Assembly: GCF_001641635.1 (NCBI RefSeq)
Contig: NZ_LUUB01000094.1
Span: 1 to 58,939 of the forward strand
Direction: 5' to 3'
Length of the DNA stretch: 58,939 nt
Origin: Bradyrhizobium centrolobii
GTDB taxonomy: Bacteria > Pseudomonadota > Alphaproteobacteria > Rhizobiales > Xanthobacteraceae
The notes under the pieces are model-generated. The model was not told the origin of the DNA and did no database searches. It saw nothing but the letters and a program-made list of their open reading frames with translations. Numbering within the stretch: the stretch's first letter is position 1; each line of letters opens with the position of its first letter. A program made the position numbers and the translations under genes. Shown here in pieces: positions 45,601 to 51,800 of the stretch.

Positions 45601-47310
45601 AAACGGGATGATGTTGTAGCTCGCCGGCACTTCGACATTTGCGAGACCGGCGACGTCGATCGTCGCGCCAGGCGCGAGCAGAACGCTTTGTGCGTCTTTC
45701 GAGTTGGAGGCGACCCCCTCCACGTTTCCGCCGCCGCTCGAAGACACACCCTGGTAGAACAGGTTTGGTACTCCGGTCGAGATGGTTGGCTGGAAAACCT
45801 TTGCGTTTAGCGCGACCACCGCCGATGGCGCAGAGATGAGGCCGCTCGATCCGATCGTGACGTTTGTTTGCGCCGTAGCCTCGATGTACGCCGGTGTAAA
45901 GCTCTGCGTGCTGCTCAATCCAGCCGCGCCGTCGTCGACCGGCAGGCTCGAGATCACGCCGTTCATGGTGACGCTGGTGGCCGCGCGGAGCAGCACGAAG
46001 CTGTTACGGTCGATGCTGGTATCGACCGAGATCACGCCCTGAATGAGATTGCCGGCGCTGTCGGTCAGATTGCGACCGCTTGCATCCCTGGGATTGTCGA
46101 CCGCGATGGTATCGCCGATCATCACCACGATGCCGCGGGATGAGTCGATCAGACCGTCATGAGTGACGGCGCCCGTTCCCGGCAAATAGTGGTTGTCTCT
46201 GCCGTAGCCCGTACCGGTGTCATAAGACGTACTGAACTGTGAGATCCTGAATTCTGTTCCGGCGAACGGGACGGGCTGTCCCTGGTCATTCTTGCCGAGC
46301 ACGTTGCTTGGCAGGTTCGAATAGCCGTTCGGAACGAAATCGATGGTGCGGGCCGCGACCATGGCGACTTCGCCGCCATTGACCGTGAGGGAGCCGGAAT
46401 TGCGGACGTTGGCGCCGAACAGATAGACTGAGCCCGGCGAGCCTTGCGAGACCTGGTCGGACAGGAGGTTGCCGGTGATGGACGCGCCGCGCTCGACAAT
46501 AATGTCGCCGGCCACCACATTGGTCGCTTTGCCCCCCGCCGGATCAAAGATCGAAAACGCGTTCGCGTTTCCGACGCCGATGTTCATGAAGAAATTGTTG
46601 CGCTGGTCGAGATCCATGCCCAGCTGGCCGATATCGAGGCTGGAGGCGATCAAGGTGTGGACGTTGACCTGCGAACCGCTGCCAAAGATGATACCATTGC
46701 GGTTGATCAGGTAGACGGCGCCCATCGCGTTGATCTGGCCGAGAATGCGGCTCGGCGCGACGCCCGGTTCCACCCGGTTCAGCGCGATCCAGTCGGACGC
46801 GGACTGAATGAAGTTGACGGTGGTGTTGGCGCCGACGTTGAACGTATCCCAGGAGAGAATGGCCTTCTTCTGAGTCTGGTTGATGTCGACCTCGACCTTC
46901 GCGTCCTTCGTCGTCTGCTTCGGCAGATCGGCGCCGCGCCATTTCGACATGTCGGCCTTGATGCCCGCCAGCGGATCGCTGGCGGTGCCGCCCGACGGCA
47001 TCAACCCGCCGGTGGTCAATCCATCCGGAACGGCGGATGATGCCGCGGCCTGCGCGGCTGCCGCTGCGTCCGACTGGAGTTTTCGCGCGGCCGCGAGTGC
47101 TGCGGCGGCACGGCCGAGCGAGATCTGAGCCTGCGTTGCCGCGCCGGCGGCCTGCTGTGCAGCCTGGATCGCCGCCTGCTGCGCGGCCGCCGTCGGCGCC
47201 ACCGCATTGGCACCCGGCGTGAGGCTGCGCGCATGGCCGAGGCCGGTCCCGACCGACAGCGCCAGCAGGCTGACGCCACACAGCAGCGACCGCTCAAAAG
47301 CGCGCCGCAT
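33700..47310 (-). CDS. Giant filamentous-haemagglutinin-type TpsA adhesin (4536 aa)
   Basis: A secreted TPS exoprotein. The start at 47310 (MRRAFERSLLCGVSLLALSV) has AAGGG close by and a signal peptide ending about GHARS; the frame is open to a TTG at 47391, so an extended start is possible. An Ala/Gln-rich segment (about 36-95) precedes the TPS domain (about 125-290), with KKAILSWDTFNVGANTTVNF, RILGQINAMGAVYLINRNGI (the NPNGI-like site) and ASSLDIG. Then follow some 3000 residues of beta-helix-type repeats rich in Gly, Ser, Asn and Val, a cluster of four GxGY-type repeats (about 2840-3075), a Cys3361-x3-Cys3365 pair and a DUF3739-like C-terminal part from about 3275. Its transporter is presumably the TpsB at 26985-28769. 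Likely role: cell-cell or surface adhesion together with EPS. Confidence 0.93.
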   Translation of the reverse strand: MRRAFERSLLCGVSLLALSVGTGLGHARSLTPGANAVAPTAAAQQAAIQAAQQAAGAATQAQISLGRAAAALAAARKLQSDAAAAAQAAASSAVPDGLTTGGLMPSGGTASDPLAGIKADMSKWRGADLPKQTTKDAKVEVDINQTQKKAILSWDTFNVGANTTVNFIQSASDWIALNRVEPGVAPSRILGQINAMGAVYLINRNGIIFGSGSQVNVHTLIASSLDIGQLGMDLDQRNNFFMNIGVGNANAFSIFDPAGGKATNVVAGDIIVERGASITGNLLSDQVSQGSPGSVYLFGANVRNSGSLTVNGGEVAMVAARTIDFVPNGYSNLPSNVLGKNDQGQPVPFAGTEFRISQFSTSYDTGTGYGRDNHYLPGTGAVTHDGLIDSSRGIVVMIGDTIAVDNPRDASGRNLTDSAGNLIQGVISVDTSIDRNSFVLLRAATSVTMNGVISSLPVDDGAAGLSSTQSFTPAYIEATAQTNVTIGSSGLISAPSAVVALNAKVFQPTISTGVPNLFYQGVSSSGGGNVEGVASNSKDAQSVLLAPGATIDVAGLANVEVPASYNIIPFTPNAQFADMPLQRPPYVSVGLDGKGPVYNQTLWIDIRASGTRSDGTTWVGTPLADASGDVAKVPRSIYQLMTVGGSISLQTDLNTNYGASSVRTDGSVMNVAGGSVKFLPGMVNTTRLIGSDGRIYGMANADPNMTYLGIAGQFTVNHARWGIKEIWTTQGQIYSPGYTEGHDAGSVNVVTVNPSLLGTIYFGSTAGERQISGGTLPLQGSLALTTPSSVQIGAAASANYATQSAYTTNLSADILSKYGLSSLSVTANDFVLSSGSSLNLAAGGSLSVTTGGAIDIAGTVSAAGGSVNLVTDRVSISSSFNSALFKAPRDTSGNVIAANVFVEGTIDVSGRFVNDSGRVPGVDAVGSAFINGGSISITTYKSSESVGTGYRDTTGSILLATGSVLDVSSGGYVSSQGKPKTASTGVMAGKAGSISLGIYQGRLWQEPGQSAPTRPDPNVSKLAVLQLDGTLRGYGFESNGSLRIAGADTIRIGGSLQHDETSSIRIGGLASTLPISVLTGGGFGSYTIETVTDDWSGATANIIVSAGTSLTLQQQNLASLADYRATPTGTKLGQQATPQLALLPDNQRKPVDLTLRADNILLDTDSKIVTDPKASITMGAVTNNIKGEASDPKPSTPDWVVPAKSVELRGTIIDHGGSIFINSAATHLSSDAKVDLSGTFIADSLFGRTNGSRTSGTYIAGGTFAVEAGAIGTVPVAGKDYYEYFAPSTSSYLVADAGALVDVSGAAGNVQVVTGRNATTSQWSWSDAGTVNADVSGFAWGGSFAAAGGRYAAGDGSVQADSRANGGTILLGGGAVSLRQDMTDVVNAVAAYQPGHGPQSLLVAADQLAPFDNVYLYAGKAVGGASLLFTDLPGTNYGITDKGGVGGVAPPAITWNVLTISGPLNWNVTNRLHIAAGEFRAPTSGAVDARISAAYVSLAGSGTSPVTGTSTLTVNAQTIDLEGAPTPSGFKSGNARPGLDFSGFSQVNLIASGDIRLGTLKVMDGLKTKSDDNAPTAEQSSFTGNMVSAGDVLLSAERIYPVSAVNFTIETPGNVKFSAPADSNTSIPLSAGGGITVYAKTIDQGGNLFAPLGTIALGSTNSTVSPIITQSVVLEPGSLTSVSLADMTVPYGATADDGTSWYYNASLNTLSAPPSKGLILAGTSVTRADGSTIDLRGGGDLQAMEFVPGNGGSRDTLTTTPLKQTVYALVPSQSDPIAAYDIHFATARSADNGTTITAGDAIPLPGQQITLDGGGGIPAGTYTLYPAHYATLPGAMRVVVYASDNTGKNLSTGSKLPDGTVLVTGHYTQSTVPGKQSSGQTVFAVQTNSVWQQYSEYKFNGANSFYEKLAAKTNTTAPRLPMDAGRLSISAIQSITLKGIALTQPGQDSSGNTGRGSELDLSAPKIAVVGHAEYIANDIPDGYVGVDVSQINSFESILIGGSRSDFANGTSITPTASNVVVDTRGETFSAPEILLVAQQTGRWGEVKAVGGGSGSVLFDFPIYVPVDGSGTVTVRSGSIIETTGTVHAKLGRHYVVPSDGQAAVTAESLAAALGGTLSGTQITGVDLTKLIAPDAATLQALAYYANGGPQQPGRGALFVASNDPSLQLTGPSKTGVSAPALTISFTNAGGSLTLPGGNTADSGRVVIADGARISTNTLTLQATASNNAIAINTTDLHANQVNLVAPSIGVGAAGAVTGKSLVLPTNNAQFADVQTLALRALFGPITVYGDFNSGARSLTLDANGIALGIDGGVAHDARISANDTITLTNTAGPAFSGGTAANGNSLELVAREIDLGSGAVNGTASASYMTIAGFSSVGMSASDRVLVKGPGMLALGISTTDKVDLTVTTPSMLIAGATGTNSQSFAIRGYAGNVTIQDSAARSGVADRPGDSTEVGGSLQVTASNITIASTVQAQGGTITLNAIAGNVELKSGAYLSAGGYKKTLVDVDTYAPGGKIVLNADIGTSFLPPVPGGGQVILDANSVIDVAQPAGGLGYGGEIDVNALRGGAMIAGILRGAGGPGLGGRFKLDINGDADLTALADTLLAGGITGAIDIHTRTGNLELLQGHTLKANAVTLTADDAAWDAGDPGKQFGQLIIAGTLDADGYAGNTADGTGQAGGQVGLFGRNAVVLKNTAQILARSTHADERGGDVMIGTAWSAAGAIDLQAGSLIDVSGGTKGGLSGGTVTLRAPLDGNNDVKIKGLDATITGARAVNVQAFVTINTEKTPNNVNGIDGSQLTTKSGVNVVWDGYVDPAGSVTNDGKLIDFGPWTNVTGEKLNVTPGTGYGAVPMISVVRGGSTIVGSAYVDPTTGGVYNQVTDPVTGTTFLSSLQVVSIEIDNKIGGVYTSAPTVVVTTADGKELPSWGSKAAATVAMQYNSLSIGGVAVDQGFDGRTIVLWNANNQSIGQGKAHVVDGMLVSVTDISAATGGASGTLATLHWGGFGQLPPDVSASKVSSATLSVASVNLTAGGSGYTGPVNVTLSGGGATVNATLTAKMGAAVTITGVTKGYTGANLPSLQFSGSGSGAGASFGLAMAGLTGTSDSSHVFVPTPGLNFIPISTSKVFNGSGDSAIVTITPNQDHQLLYTDVLADFVQGNGIQGVGLTGSYEFTGLFDRLKNGLVKQLGADVVHVQPGIELVNTSAAKNSGNITVASNWNLAAGTAGDLQTASLPVGSGNNKTIQYFDLARSYVNFTYRLVTPWGGLDAGALTLRTAGNINVNASISDGFFQFGNYLDKDYISAVANYATSRLVDFNGLKYYLNDYTAAPIAPYQAGDIGNGISPTSQDLVTADLFPHTLRVCTTDCSQANIKTVTAPSSWSYSITAGADVSSANPTARLANGTSNVIVDKHGSYSQPVMDNTASVPVNIPTMVRTGTGNITIAASQDVILQDIVAPGVIYAAGVNTKKSSDPYSVQTVNGVSTAVVNDPDGFFEPRVLGYGSAAANVAPELYYGPPIAAAFPEKGGDVVIDAQRDIVGDTRSGNKVVQYYQPWLLSDTRTTPGANISTFGAGVFAPSGAQIASQTAWWIQYGSFQQGILSAGGNVSVLAGHDLIGVSVSAPTTGRVSGGLSANSTPVTHLYGSGNMIVRAGNDILGGSFYEGSGHASIVAGGNIGQNGTVTVSRYATSALKRPDIPLLAVDTGQITMTANGAITMAGVVNPAALHAQQPSSANPLETGTAAVTPLYMDTYGPDSKVRLVAESGDLTITVALPTITTNSQFSLAGAATYPASFEAVALQGNLITTGLTEIMNVGGATVPVPGIVLSPSEHGTFDLLAQGSIDLTFGYPAETSKTLSISRPFISAGPSLIDAAFDPFRPNSGNDEPSSRAILAHENDVADGLDTTAKIYAATGDITGTGGYGRLTLDSLPSERVYQRIEINRPAKIYAGRDLVDLNVIVQNIHTSDVSTIEAGRNITYSGYANGGGLQVAGPGFLVVQAGGDIGPFLPAAHDNASEALVQEGILSVGNSSTTPVGNFYVTNSKGGSSVGIYNQSLLGPANNPRRNAELTEAAGTKQGADIITLFGTKFGVNYQAVVDAYINPANAAGVDHNYAFNTDALRSYLKSDTVYNYLTTKAGRDALSRNNINVGADGNPQVIDRNKLNSYIDQLSTPWPFFAGVVSPEVQRGFVDLGSFLLRFGLLPLDQASAWAAFQALSPDLQHIFVDQVFFGELKTVGIIQAAGTSSDYQRGYKIINAMFPAEWGYTKNALDGGSNGANQLVKTGDMNLLHATVQTKLGGDISIFGPGGNLNVGTLAAEPNTALKLRDIGILTLGGGAINTFTDASVLVNSSRVLTTQGGDIVMWSSNGDLDAGRGSKTTFSAPALQVLYDQDDYQSIDLGGFVTGAGIGTLQASSVAAKSELYLLAPRGKIDFGTAGVRASGNAFFFAPVIANSSNASVQGTTTGIPTVSVPNVGALTAGSNTAGAAAKTAEAPTSSGASKPASIFIVEVIGYGGGDGQGQDEQANDKRESGTPSGDGRQ

Positions 47311-47436
47311 CCCTTGAGGTTTCTCACCTTGGGGTTTCACAACGATTTCGCGATGGGGCACGCCGCAGCACTTTCCAATTGCAAATTCCAATCGAGCACG
47401 CCTGACGTGCAGACAAGCTCGCGCGGCGCATTTACT

Positions 47437-47450
47437 TATCGTTTACTAAC
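47437..47450 (-). promoter_or_regulatory. Shared motif, copy 3 (upstream of the adhesin gene)
   Basis: On the minus strand this reads GTTAGTAAACGATA, matching GTTARYRAACGATA. It is oriented with the adhesin gene and lies 46 bases before the TTG at 47391 and 127 bases before the chosen ATG. Confidence 0.55.
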
Positions 47451-47631
47451 ATTGATATGTCAGATTTGTAGCATTGGTCGCGTTCGGTGCGGTTCCAGCG
47501 CCGACGATCTGTTATCGTAAACGCGAACGAAGCGACTGATATCGCGGGCAAAATCGCTACCCGCGACCACTCTGTTAGCCAATGTTATAGAAAGATATCC
47601 CCAGCGCCCCGCAACAACGTGGCCGGGCGCT

Positions 47632-48447
47632 CTAACGCGCGCCCTGGTTTGCCAGCGGATTGACGAGGCCCGGAGGCAGCTTGAAATTGGCGGGCTGTGT
47701 GCCCGGCCCTCCGCCTCCGCCGGCCGTGCGGTTGATCGGCAGGTTCATATTGGCGCCGGGATGCGGCGCGCCGGGCGGCGGCGGTGCCGACATGGCCATC
47801 GGCGGCGCGGCCGGAACAGGCGGCGGCCCCGCGAGCGTCGGCCCGCTTGGCGCTCCAGCCGCTTTGGTCTCCGGCGGCGGAATGTCGAGCACGGCGCTGT
47901 CGAGCCCCTTTGCCAGCTCCACCTGACGCCGCTCCACGGTCCGAAGGATCCATCCCTTGTGGGTTTCACCAGCCTTGAGCCGCACCACCGATTTGCTGGC
48001 CGAATCCATGAACAGGCCGATCTTCTCGCTGCCGACGATGGTGCCGAGCAGCGAGAGCTGCGGCTTCTCGGGTTCCGGCGGCTTCGGCGGCGGAGCGGCC
48101 CGCACGGGCGCCGGCATCGCGACCGGCGCCGGTGCCGGCGGACGTCGCGTCGGCGCGAACAGCGGCCGTTCGCGGCTCGCGGTCAGACGGCCGAGCGGGA
48201 TCGCCCATAGCGGATTGTCGCTCAGGGCTCGTTGTGCTGCCGGCGGCGGAGCCGCCGGCCGTTCGACGGGGGATGGTGGCGGCACGACGATGGCCGGCGC
48301 CGGGGCAGCCGGCTTCGAGTCAAACAAATCGTCGCGCGAGTCCGCGGGAAGCGAATCCATCGAACCGGTCGCGCTGACCGCGAAAGCCGGGTCAGCTGCC
48401 ATGGCAAGGACGCCGGCGAGCAAAGCAACGAGAACGCGCATCGACAT
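47632..48447 (-). CDS. GspC/T2SS-type homology-region protein
   Basis: A 271-residue secreted or anchored protein. The N-terminal helix MSMRVLVALLAGVLAMAADP is followed by a long proline-rich region and a domain (about 75-195) with NPLWAIPLGRLTASRERPLF, then LSLLGTIVGSEKIGLFMDSA and VRLKAGETHKGWILRTVERR. The LLGTIVG...GLF.D...K.V..LK.GE...GW.L..V pattern is that of the GspC homology region that links inner membrane and secretin in type II secretion. There is no PDZ domain; instead a proline/glycine-rich tail. No other Gsp genes are in the window. Placed 240 bases before the adhesin start on the same strand and after a PstS-like gene; a role in exporting one of them is conjecture. Confidence 0.7.
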   Translation of the reverse strand: MSMRVLVALLAGVLAMAADPAFAVSATGSMDSLPADSRDDLFDSKPAAPAPAIVVPPPSPVERPAAPPPAAQRALSDNPLWAIPLGRLTASRERPLFAPTRRPPAPAPVAMPAPVRAAPPPKPPEPEKPQLSLLGTIVGSEKIGLFMDSASKSVVRLKAGETHKGWILRTVERRQVELAKGLDSAVLDIPPPETKAAGAPSGPTLAGPPPVPAAPPMAMSAPPPPGAPHPGANMNLPINRTAGGGGGPGTQPANFKLPPGLVNPLANQGAR

Positions 48448-48642
48448 GGCACCGGCCGCCCCTGATCAACCCCGAGCGATAGCGGCCGTGCTTGTCAGTG
48501 ATGTGACAGCGCGACGTGAGGCTGCCGCATCGCCCCAAGTTGGGAACGGCACCGTGCGCGCCATGGCCTCTCCGCTGATTTATCATGTTGAGGGCGGCAA
48601 GCCCCCGCCTCCTGAATTTGCGCAAGCGCGCGAGAGGGGCCT

Positions 48643-48679
48643 AAAAAGAAAAAATGCACCCGGCAAACGCCGGGTGCAT
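48643..48679 (-). terminator. Intrinsic terminator of the PstS-like gene
   Basis: Perfect 11-bp stem ATGCACCCGGC (48654-48664) / GCCGGGTGCAT (48669-48679) with loop AAAC. On the minus strand it is followed by a T-rich run (48653 down to 48644). It lies 39 bases beyond the stop at 48718. Confidence 0.93.
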
Positions 48680-48717
48680 AAGTCTTGATCGTCGATCAGG
48701 CCAAGGCCCGAGCGCGA

Positions 48718-50223
48718 TCAGTAGGCGCCGACCTTGCCGGTGCAGCCGCTGCCCTGCGGACCGTTAGCCGGGTCGTTGAGCAGCGCGTAGACCTGGTCGA
48801 TCCACGGGGTCGGAACCTGAGCGAAGCCGTTCTCGTTCAGGATCGGGACCGAGCCCGTGCCGTAGAGGTAATCGAGCCAGGTCTTGAACCACAGATAGGC
48901 GTTGTTGCCGTTGCTGTGGGTCTGGTAGCACTGATACATCTCGATCCAGCTGAAGCCGGCGATCGGATACGAGCCCGCAACCACCGGGTTCGGATTGACA
49001 CCCTGCAAGCTCCAGGTCAGCGGATTCGCGCGGGTCGTCGAGTCGAACTGCGGAAGAGCCGTCGCCATCGCCTTCTGCGCGCCAGCGAAAGTCGGCGGCT
49101 GGAACTGACCGGTCGCGCCGGTGATGTCCCACTGCGACTGGAGGTTGGCGGTCTTCAGGCCACCGGCCTTGACGGGCAGCCAGAAGTCGCCGGAAGCGTA
49201 GCCGATCGCGCCGTTCGTCGAGCCGACGAGAGCAACGAGGCTGCCGCTTCCCGAAGCGTTGGCGAAGTGACCGCCGCCGGGATTGGCAACGGCGGCGCCG
49301 CACTGGTCGGTCGAGAACTGATCGGGCCAGTTGAGCTGGTTGGCGCCACGCGCAACGAGCGGAGTGGTGCAAGCCTGCGAGTGGTCGGTCCAGGGGAAGG
49401 CGTAGGACACGACGGTCGAGTCGGTTTCGCTGTTCGGACCGAACTCGTAGCGGCACTGTTCGACCAGGGCATTGGAGAACAGGAAGGTGGTGCCGCTGCC
49501 GTCCTGACGGTGCACGAAGGTGATGTTGCCGGTGCCGAGGGTGCCACCGTTGAGGGCGGTCAGGATCGGGTTGTTCCACTGCGTGATGTGGCCCGACGCG
49601 ATGCCGCAGAACGCGTTACGCGACAGGTTGAGGCCGCTGCTGCCGCCGGTCGGGGTCGCCGGCAGGATGTTCAGGGTCGCGCCGGCGCCGTCCTTGCCGT
49701 TGAAGCCGAGCGCAACCGCGCCGATCACGCCAGGGAACTGGATCAGGTTGCCGAACTTCGACTGCGGGCTGCTGGAGCCGCCGGTGTTCCACGCGGTCAT
49801 GTCGGCCGCGTTGACGACGTCATCGCTGCCGATGAACTGCACGCCGTCATAGTCGGTGATGTTGCTGACGCCGATGTTGCTGCTGGTGTAGGGAATCGAG
49901 TTCGAGGGCGTGCCGATCTGGGTCTTGTCGTTGGTGCGCAGAACGGTCTTGCCGTTGCCCGAACCCGTCGGAGCGTAGAGGATCATGCCATGGTAGCCGC
50001 TGGTGTTGAAGCCCGAGCAGTTCGCGGCCTTGGCGAGCGGACCCGGCTTGCCGGTGCTGCCCTGAGCCTGGTCGTACATGCAGTCCATCAGCTGGCGATA
50101 GACGATCTGCGGGAACGTCGCGCCGGCGCCGAACGCAAACGACTGGGCCTGGGCGGACTCGGAAGCGACGCCCATCGCGGCGAACGCAACCGATCCCATA
50201 AGTAAAGCTTTGAAGTTTCGCAT
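48718..50223 (-). CDS. Secreted PstS/DING-like substrate-binding protein
   Basis: A 501-residue exported protein with signal peptide (about 1-27, ESAQAQ). It has phosphate-binding-protein signatures: FAFGAGATFPQIVYRQLMDC (the GAGATFP start), SGYHGMILYAPTGSGNGK, IGVSNITDYDGVQFIGSDDV, GHITQWNNPILTALNGGTLG, ITFVHRQDGSGTTFLFSNAL and STNGAIGYASGDFWL. PstS is usually about 320-350 residues, so this is a longer variant with several inserts and six or more cysteines. No PstC/A/B genes follow. In P. aeruginosa, DING-type phosphate proteins are secreted by the Hxc type II system next to a TPS adhesin (memory), and here a GspC-like gene is adjacent. Good GGGAGA site before the ATG at 50223; strong intrinsic terminator after the stop. 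Confidence 0.85.
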   Translation of the reverse strand: MRNFKALLMGSVAFAAMGVASESAQAQSFAFGAGATFPQIVYRQLMDCMYDQAQGSTGKPGPLAKAANCSGFNTSGYHGMILYAPTGSGNGKTVLRTNDKTQIGTPSNSIPYTSSNIGVSNITDYDGVQFIGSDDVVNAADMTAWNTGGSSSPQSKFGNLIQFPGVIGAVALGFNGKDGAGATLNILPATPTGGSSGLNLSRNAFCGIASGHITQWNNPILTALNGGTLGTGNITFVHRQDGSGTTFLFSNALVEQCRYEFGPNSETDSTVVSYAFPWTDHSQACTTPLVARGANQLNWPDQFSTDQCGAAVANPGGGHFANASGSGSLVALVGSTNGAIGYASGDFWLPVKAGGLKTANLQSQWDITGATGQFQPPTFAGAQKAMATALPQFDSTTRANPLTWSLQGVNPNPVVAGSYPIAGFSWIEMYQCYQTHSNGNNAYLWFKTWLDYLYGTGSVPILNENGFAQVPTPWIDQVYALLNDPANGPQGSGCTGKVGAY

Positions 50224-50805
50224 AGTCACAGTCTCCCTGTTTGGATACCCCTCACCTGCCACGATCAGCAGCCGGGCTCCGGAGCGCGGCGGACGCTATC
50301 GGCAATATGTGAGACTTTCATTGTTGTTTTGTGAATTATGTTATCCGACTCCATCATAACGCAAGACACGTACGCAGAGAGCGCGGAGAAAGCAGAAGAA
50401 TTTCTGCGCAGAAAATTTCGATCACTGCACCACATCGAATGTTATTCACAGGAAAGATGCGCGAAGCGCGTTGCGCAAATGACGGTGCGAGATCACGTGC
50501 CTTCCGCGCAACCGTGATCGTTCGCGCAAGCGCGAGCAGCGCGTGAGCTCATCCCTTGATCGCGAGCGGAAAATGCAGTCCCCATTTGTCGCTGCGACAT
50601 CAACACGTACGACATCCACGCCAAGAATCGCGCGTCGAACGCCGTCCGCAGGCTGTCTTCACAGAGCTGTCTTATCGACATCACATCACCGTTAATGTCG
50701 CATCGTTAAAAAGCGCCCCGGCAAAAGCGACCGTGCTGCATCTGACGCTGCGAACGTTACATATAACGTTGCAGCCTCGTAAGTGCTGTTCGGATCGGAG
50801 CAAGT
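50224..50805. other. Divergent intergenic region, no gene seen
   Basis: 582 bases between the PstS-like start and the PpiC start. No open frame has a ribosome site plus family likeness. I looked for tandem CTGTCAT-type Pho boxes before the PstS-like gene and did not see one. The part near 50310-50350 is AT-rich (GTGAATTATGTTATCC) and is a likely promoter area for the minus-strand gene. Confidence 0.45.
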
Positions 50806-51753
50806 ATGAAGAGGACCTACGAGATGAACGTTCTGGCCGCTTTCCGCATGCCTCGTCCGACAAGGAAGTCACGTGCCAGCGTGGCGGCCGTCTGTCTCGC
50901 CGCCATGCTCGGCGCCGGAGGATCGGCGTTCGCTCAGTCGGCGGCCGATCCCGTCATCGTCGTCATCAACGGAAGCCAGATCCACGAAAGCGATCTGCAA
51001 GTGGTCGACGAGGTCATCGGCCGGAATCTGCTGGTGCGTGAGCCCGTTGAACGTCGCGAGACCCTCGTGAAGATGATGATCGACACCATCCTGCTCGCGC
51101 AGGAGGCGAAGGACCGGCACATCGAGGACAAGGCCGACCTCGCGCGTCGGGAAGCTTTCGCACGCAACCAAGGGCTCATGAACAATCTGCTGGCGGTCGT
51201 GGGCCAGCAGGCCGTGACCGAGGAGGCGATGCGCAAGGCCTATGAGGAAGTCGTCGTCAAGGGCGCGGCGGCGAACGAACCCGAGCTGCATCTGCGCCAT
51301 CTCGTCTTCATGATCGCTCCGCCCAAGGACGATGCCGCGATCAAGGCCGCCGAACAGAAGGCCAAAGCGGCGATGGACAGGATCAACAAGGGCGAGGACT
51401 TCGCGCTGGTCGTCGGCGAGATGTCCGAGGATCCCGTGACCAAGGCCCGAGGCGGCGACTACGATTGGCGCATGCGCGGTGAAATGGGCAGGGAATATGC
51501 GGATGTGGCCTACAAGTTGAAGAAGGGCGAGGTCTCGGCCCCGTTCAAGACTGCTGTCGGCTGGCACATCCTCAAGCTCGAAGACATGCGCACGCGCAAG
51601 CCGGCCGATTACGACAAGATCCGCGACCGCCTCGCCGCCATGGTCGCAAGTGCCGCGCAGCTGGAGCTGGTCGACAAGCTGCGCGCCGCGGCGAAGATCG
51701 AGCGCCCGGACCAGAGTCATGAGGCGGACAAGGGCACTGTCGGCCTCAAGTAG
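50806..51753 (+). CDS. Periplasmic PpiC/parvulin peptidyl-prolyl isomerase
   Basis: A 315-residue secreted parvulin. Signal peptide to about residue 43 (AAMLGAGGSAFAQ), a SurA-like helical part (VIVVINGSQIHESDLQVVDE, TLVKMMIDTILLAQEAKDRH) and a rotamase domain (about 155-265: ELHLRHLVFMIAPPKDDAAI, FALVVGEMSEDPVTKARGGD, YDWRMRGEMGREYADVAYKL, VSAPFKTAVGWHILKLED). It folds or holds exported proteins. This is the second secreted parvulin in the window; the first ends the TPS operon. A GGAG lies 8 bases before the ATG at 50806. It starts a plus-strand unit with the glycosyltransferase 47 bases downstream. Confidence 0.9.
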   Translation: MKRTYEMNVLAAFRMPRPTRKSRASVAAVCLAAMLGAGGSAFAQSAADPVIVVINGSQIHESDLQVVDEVIGRNLLVREPVERRETLVKMMIDTILLAQEAKDRHIEDKADLARREAFARNQGLMNNLLAVVGQQAVTEEAMRKAYEEVVVKGAAANEPELHLRHLVFMIAPPKDDAAIKAAEQKAKAAMDRINKGEDFALVVGEMSEDPVTKARGGDYDWRMRGEMGREYADVAYKLKKGEVSAPFKTAVGWHILKLEDMRTRKPADYDKIRDRLAAMVASAAQLELVDKLRAAAKIERPDQSHEADKGTVGLK

Positions 51754-51800
51754 CACCCTGCGATCTTTCCGATCCAGAACATCCCGGCAGCGAGTGGATC

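Noticed and set aside
50224..50400. Pho box before the PstS-like gene
   Set aside because: No tandem CTGTCAT-like repeats were found by eye in either strand.
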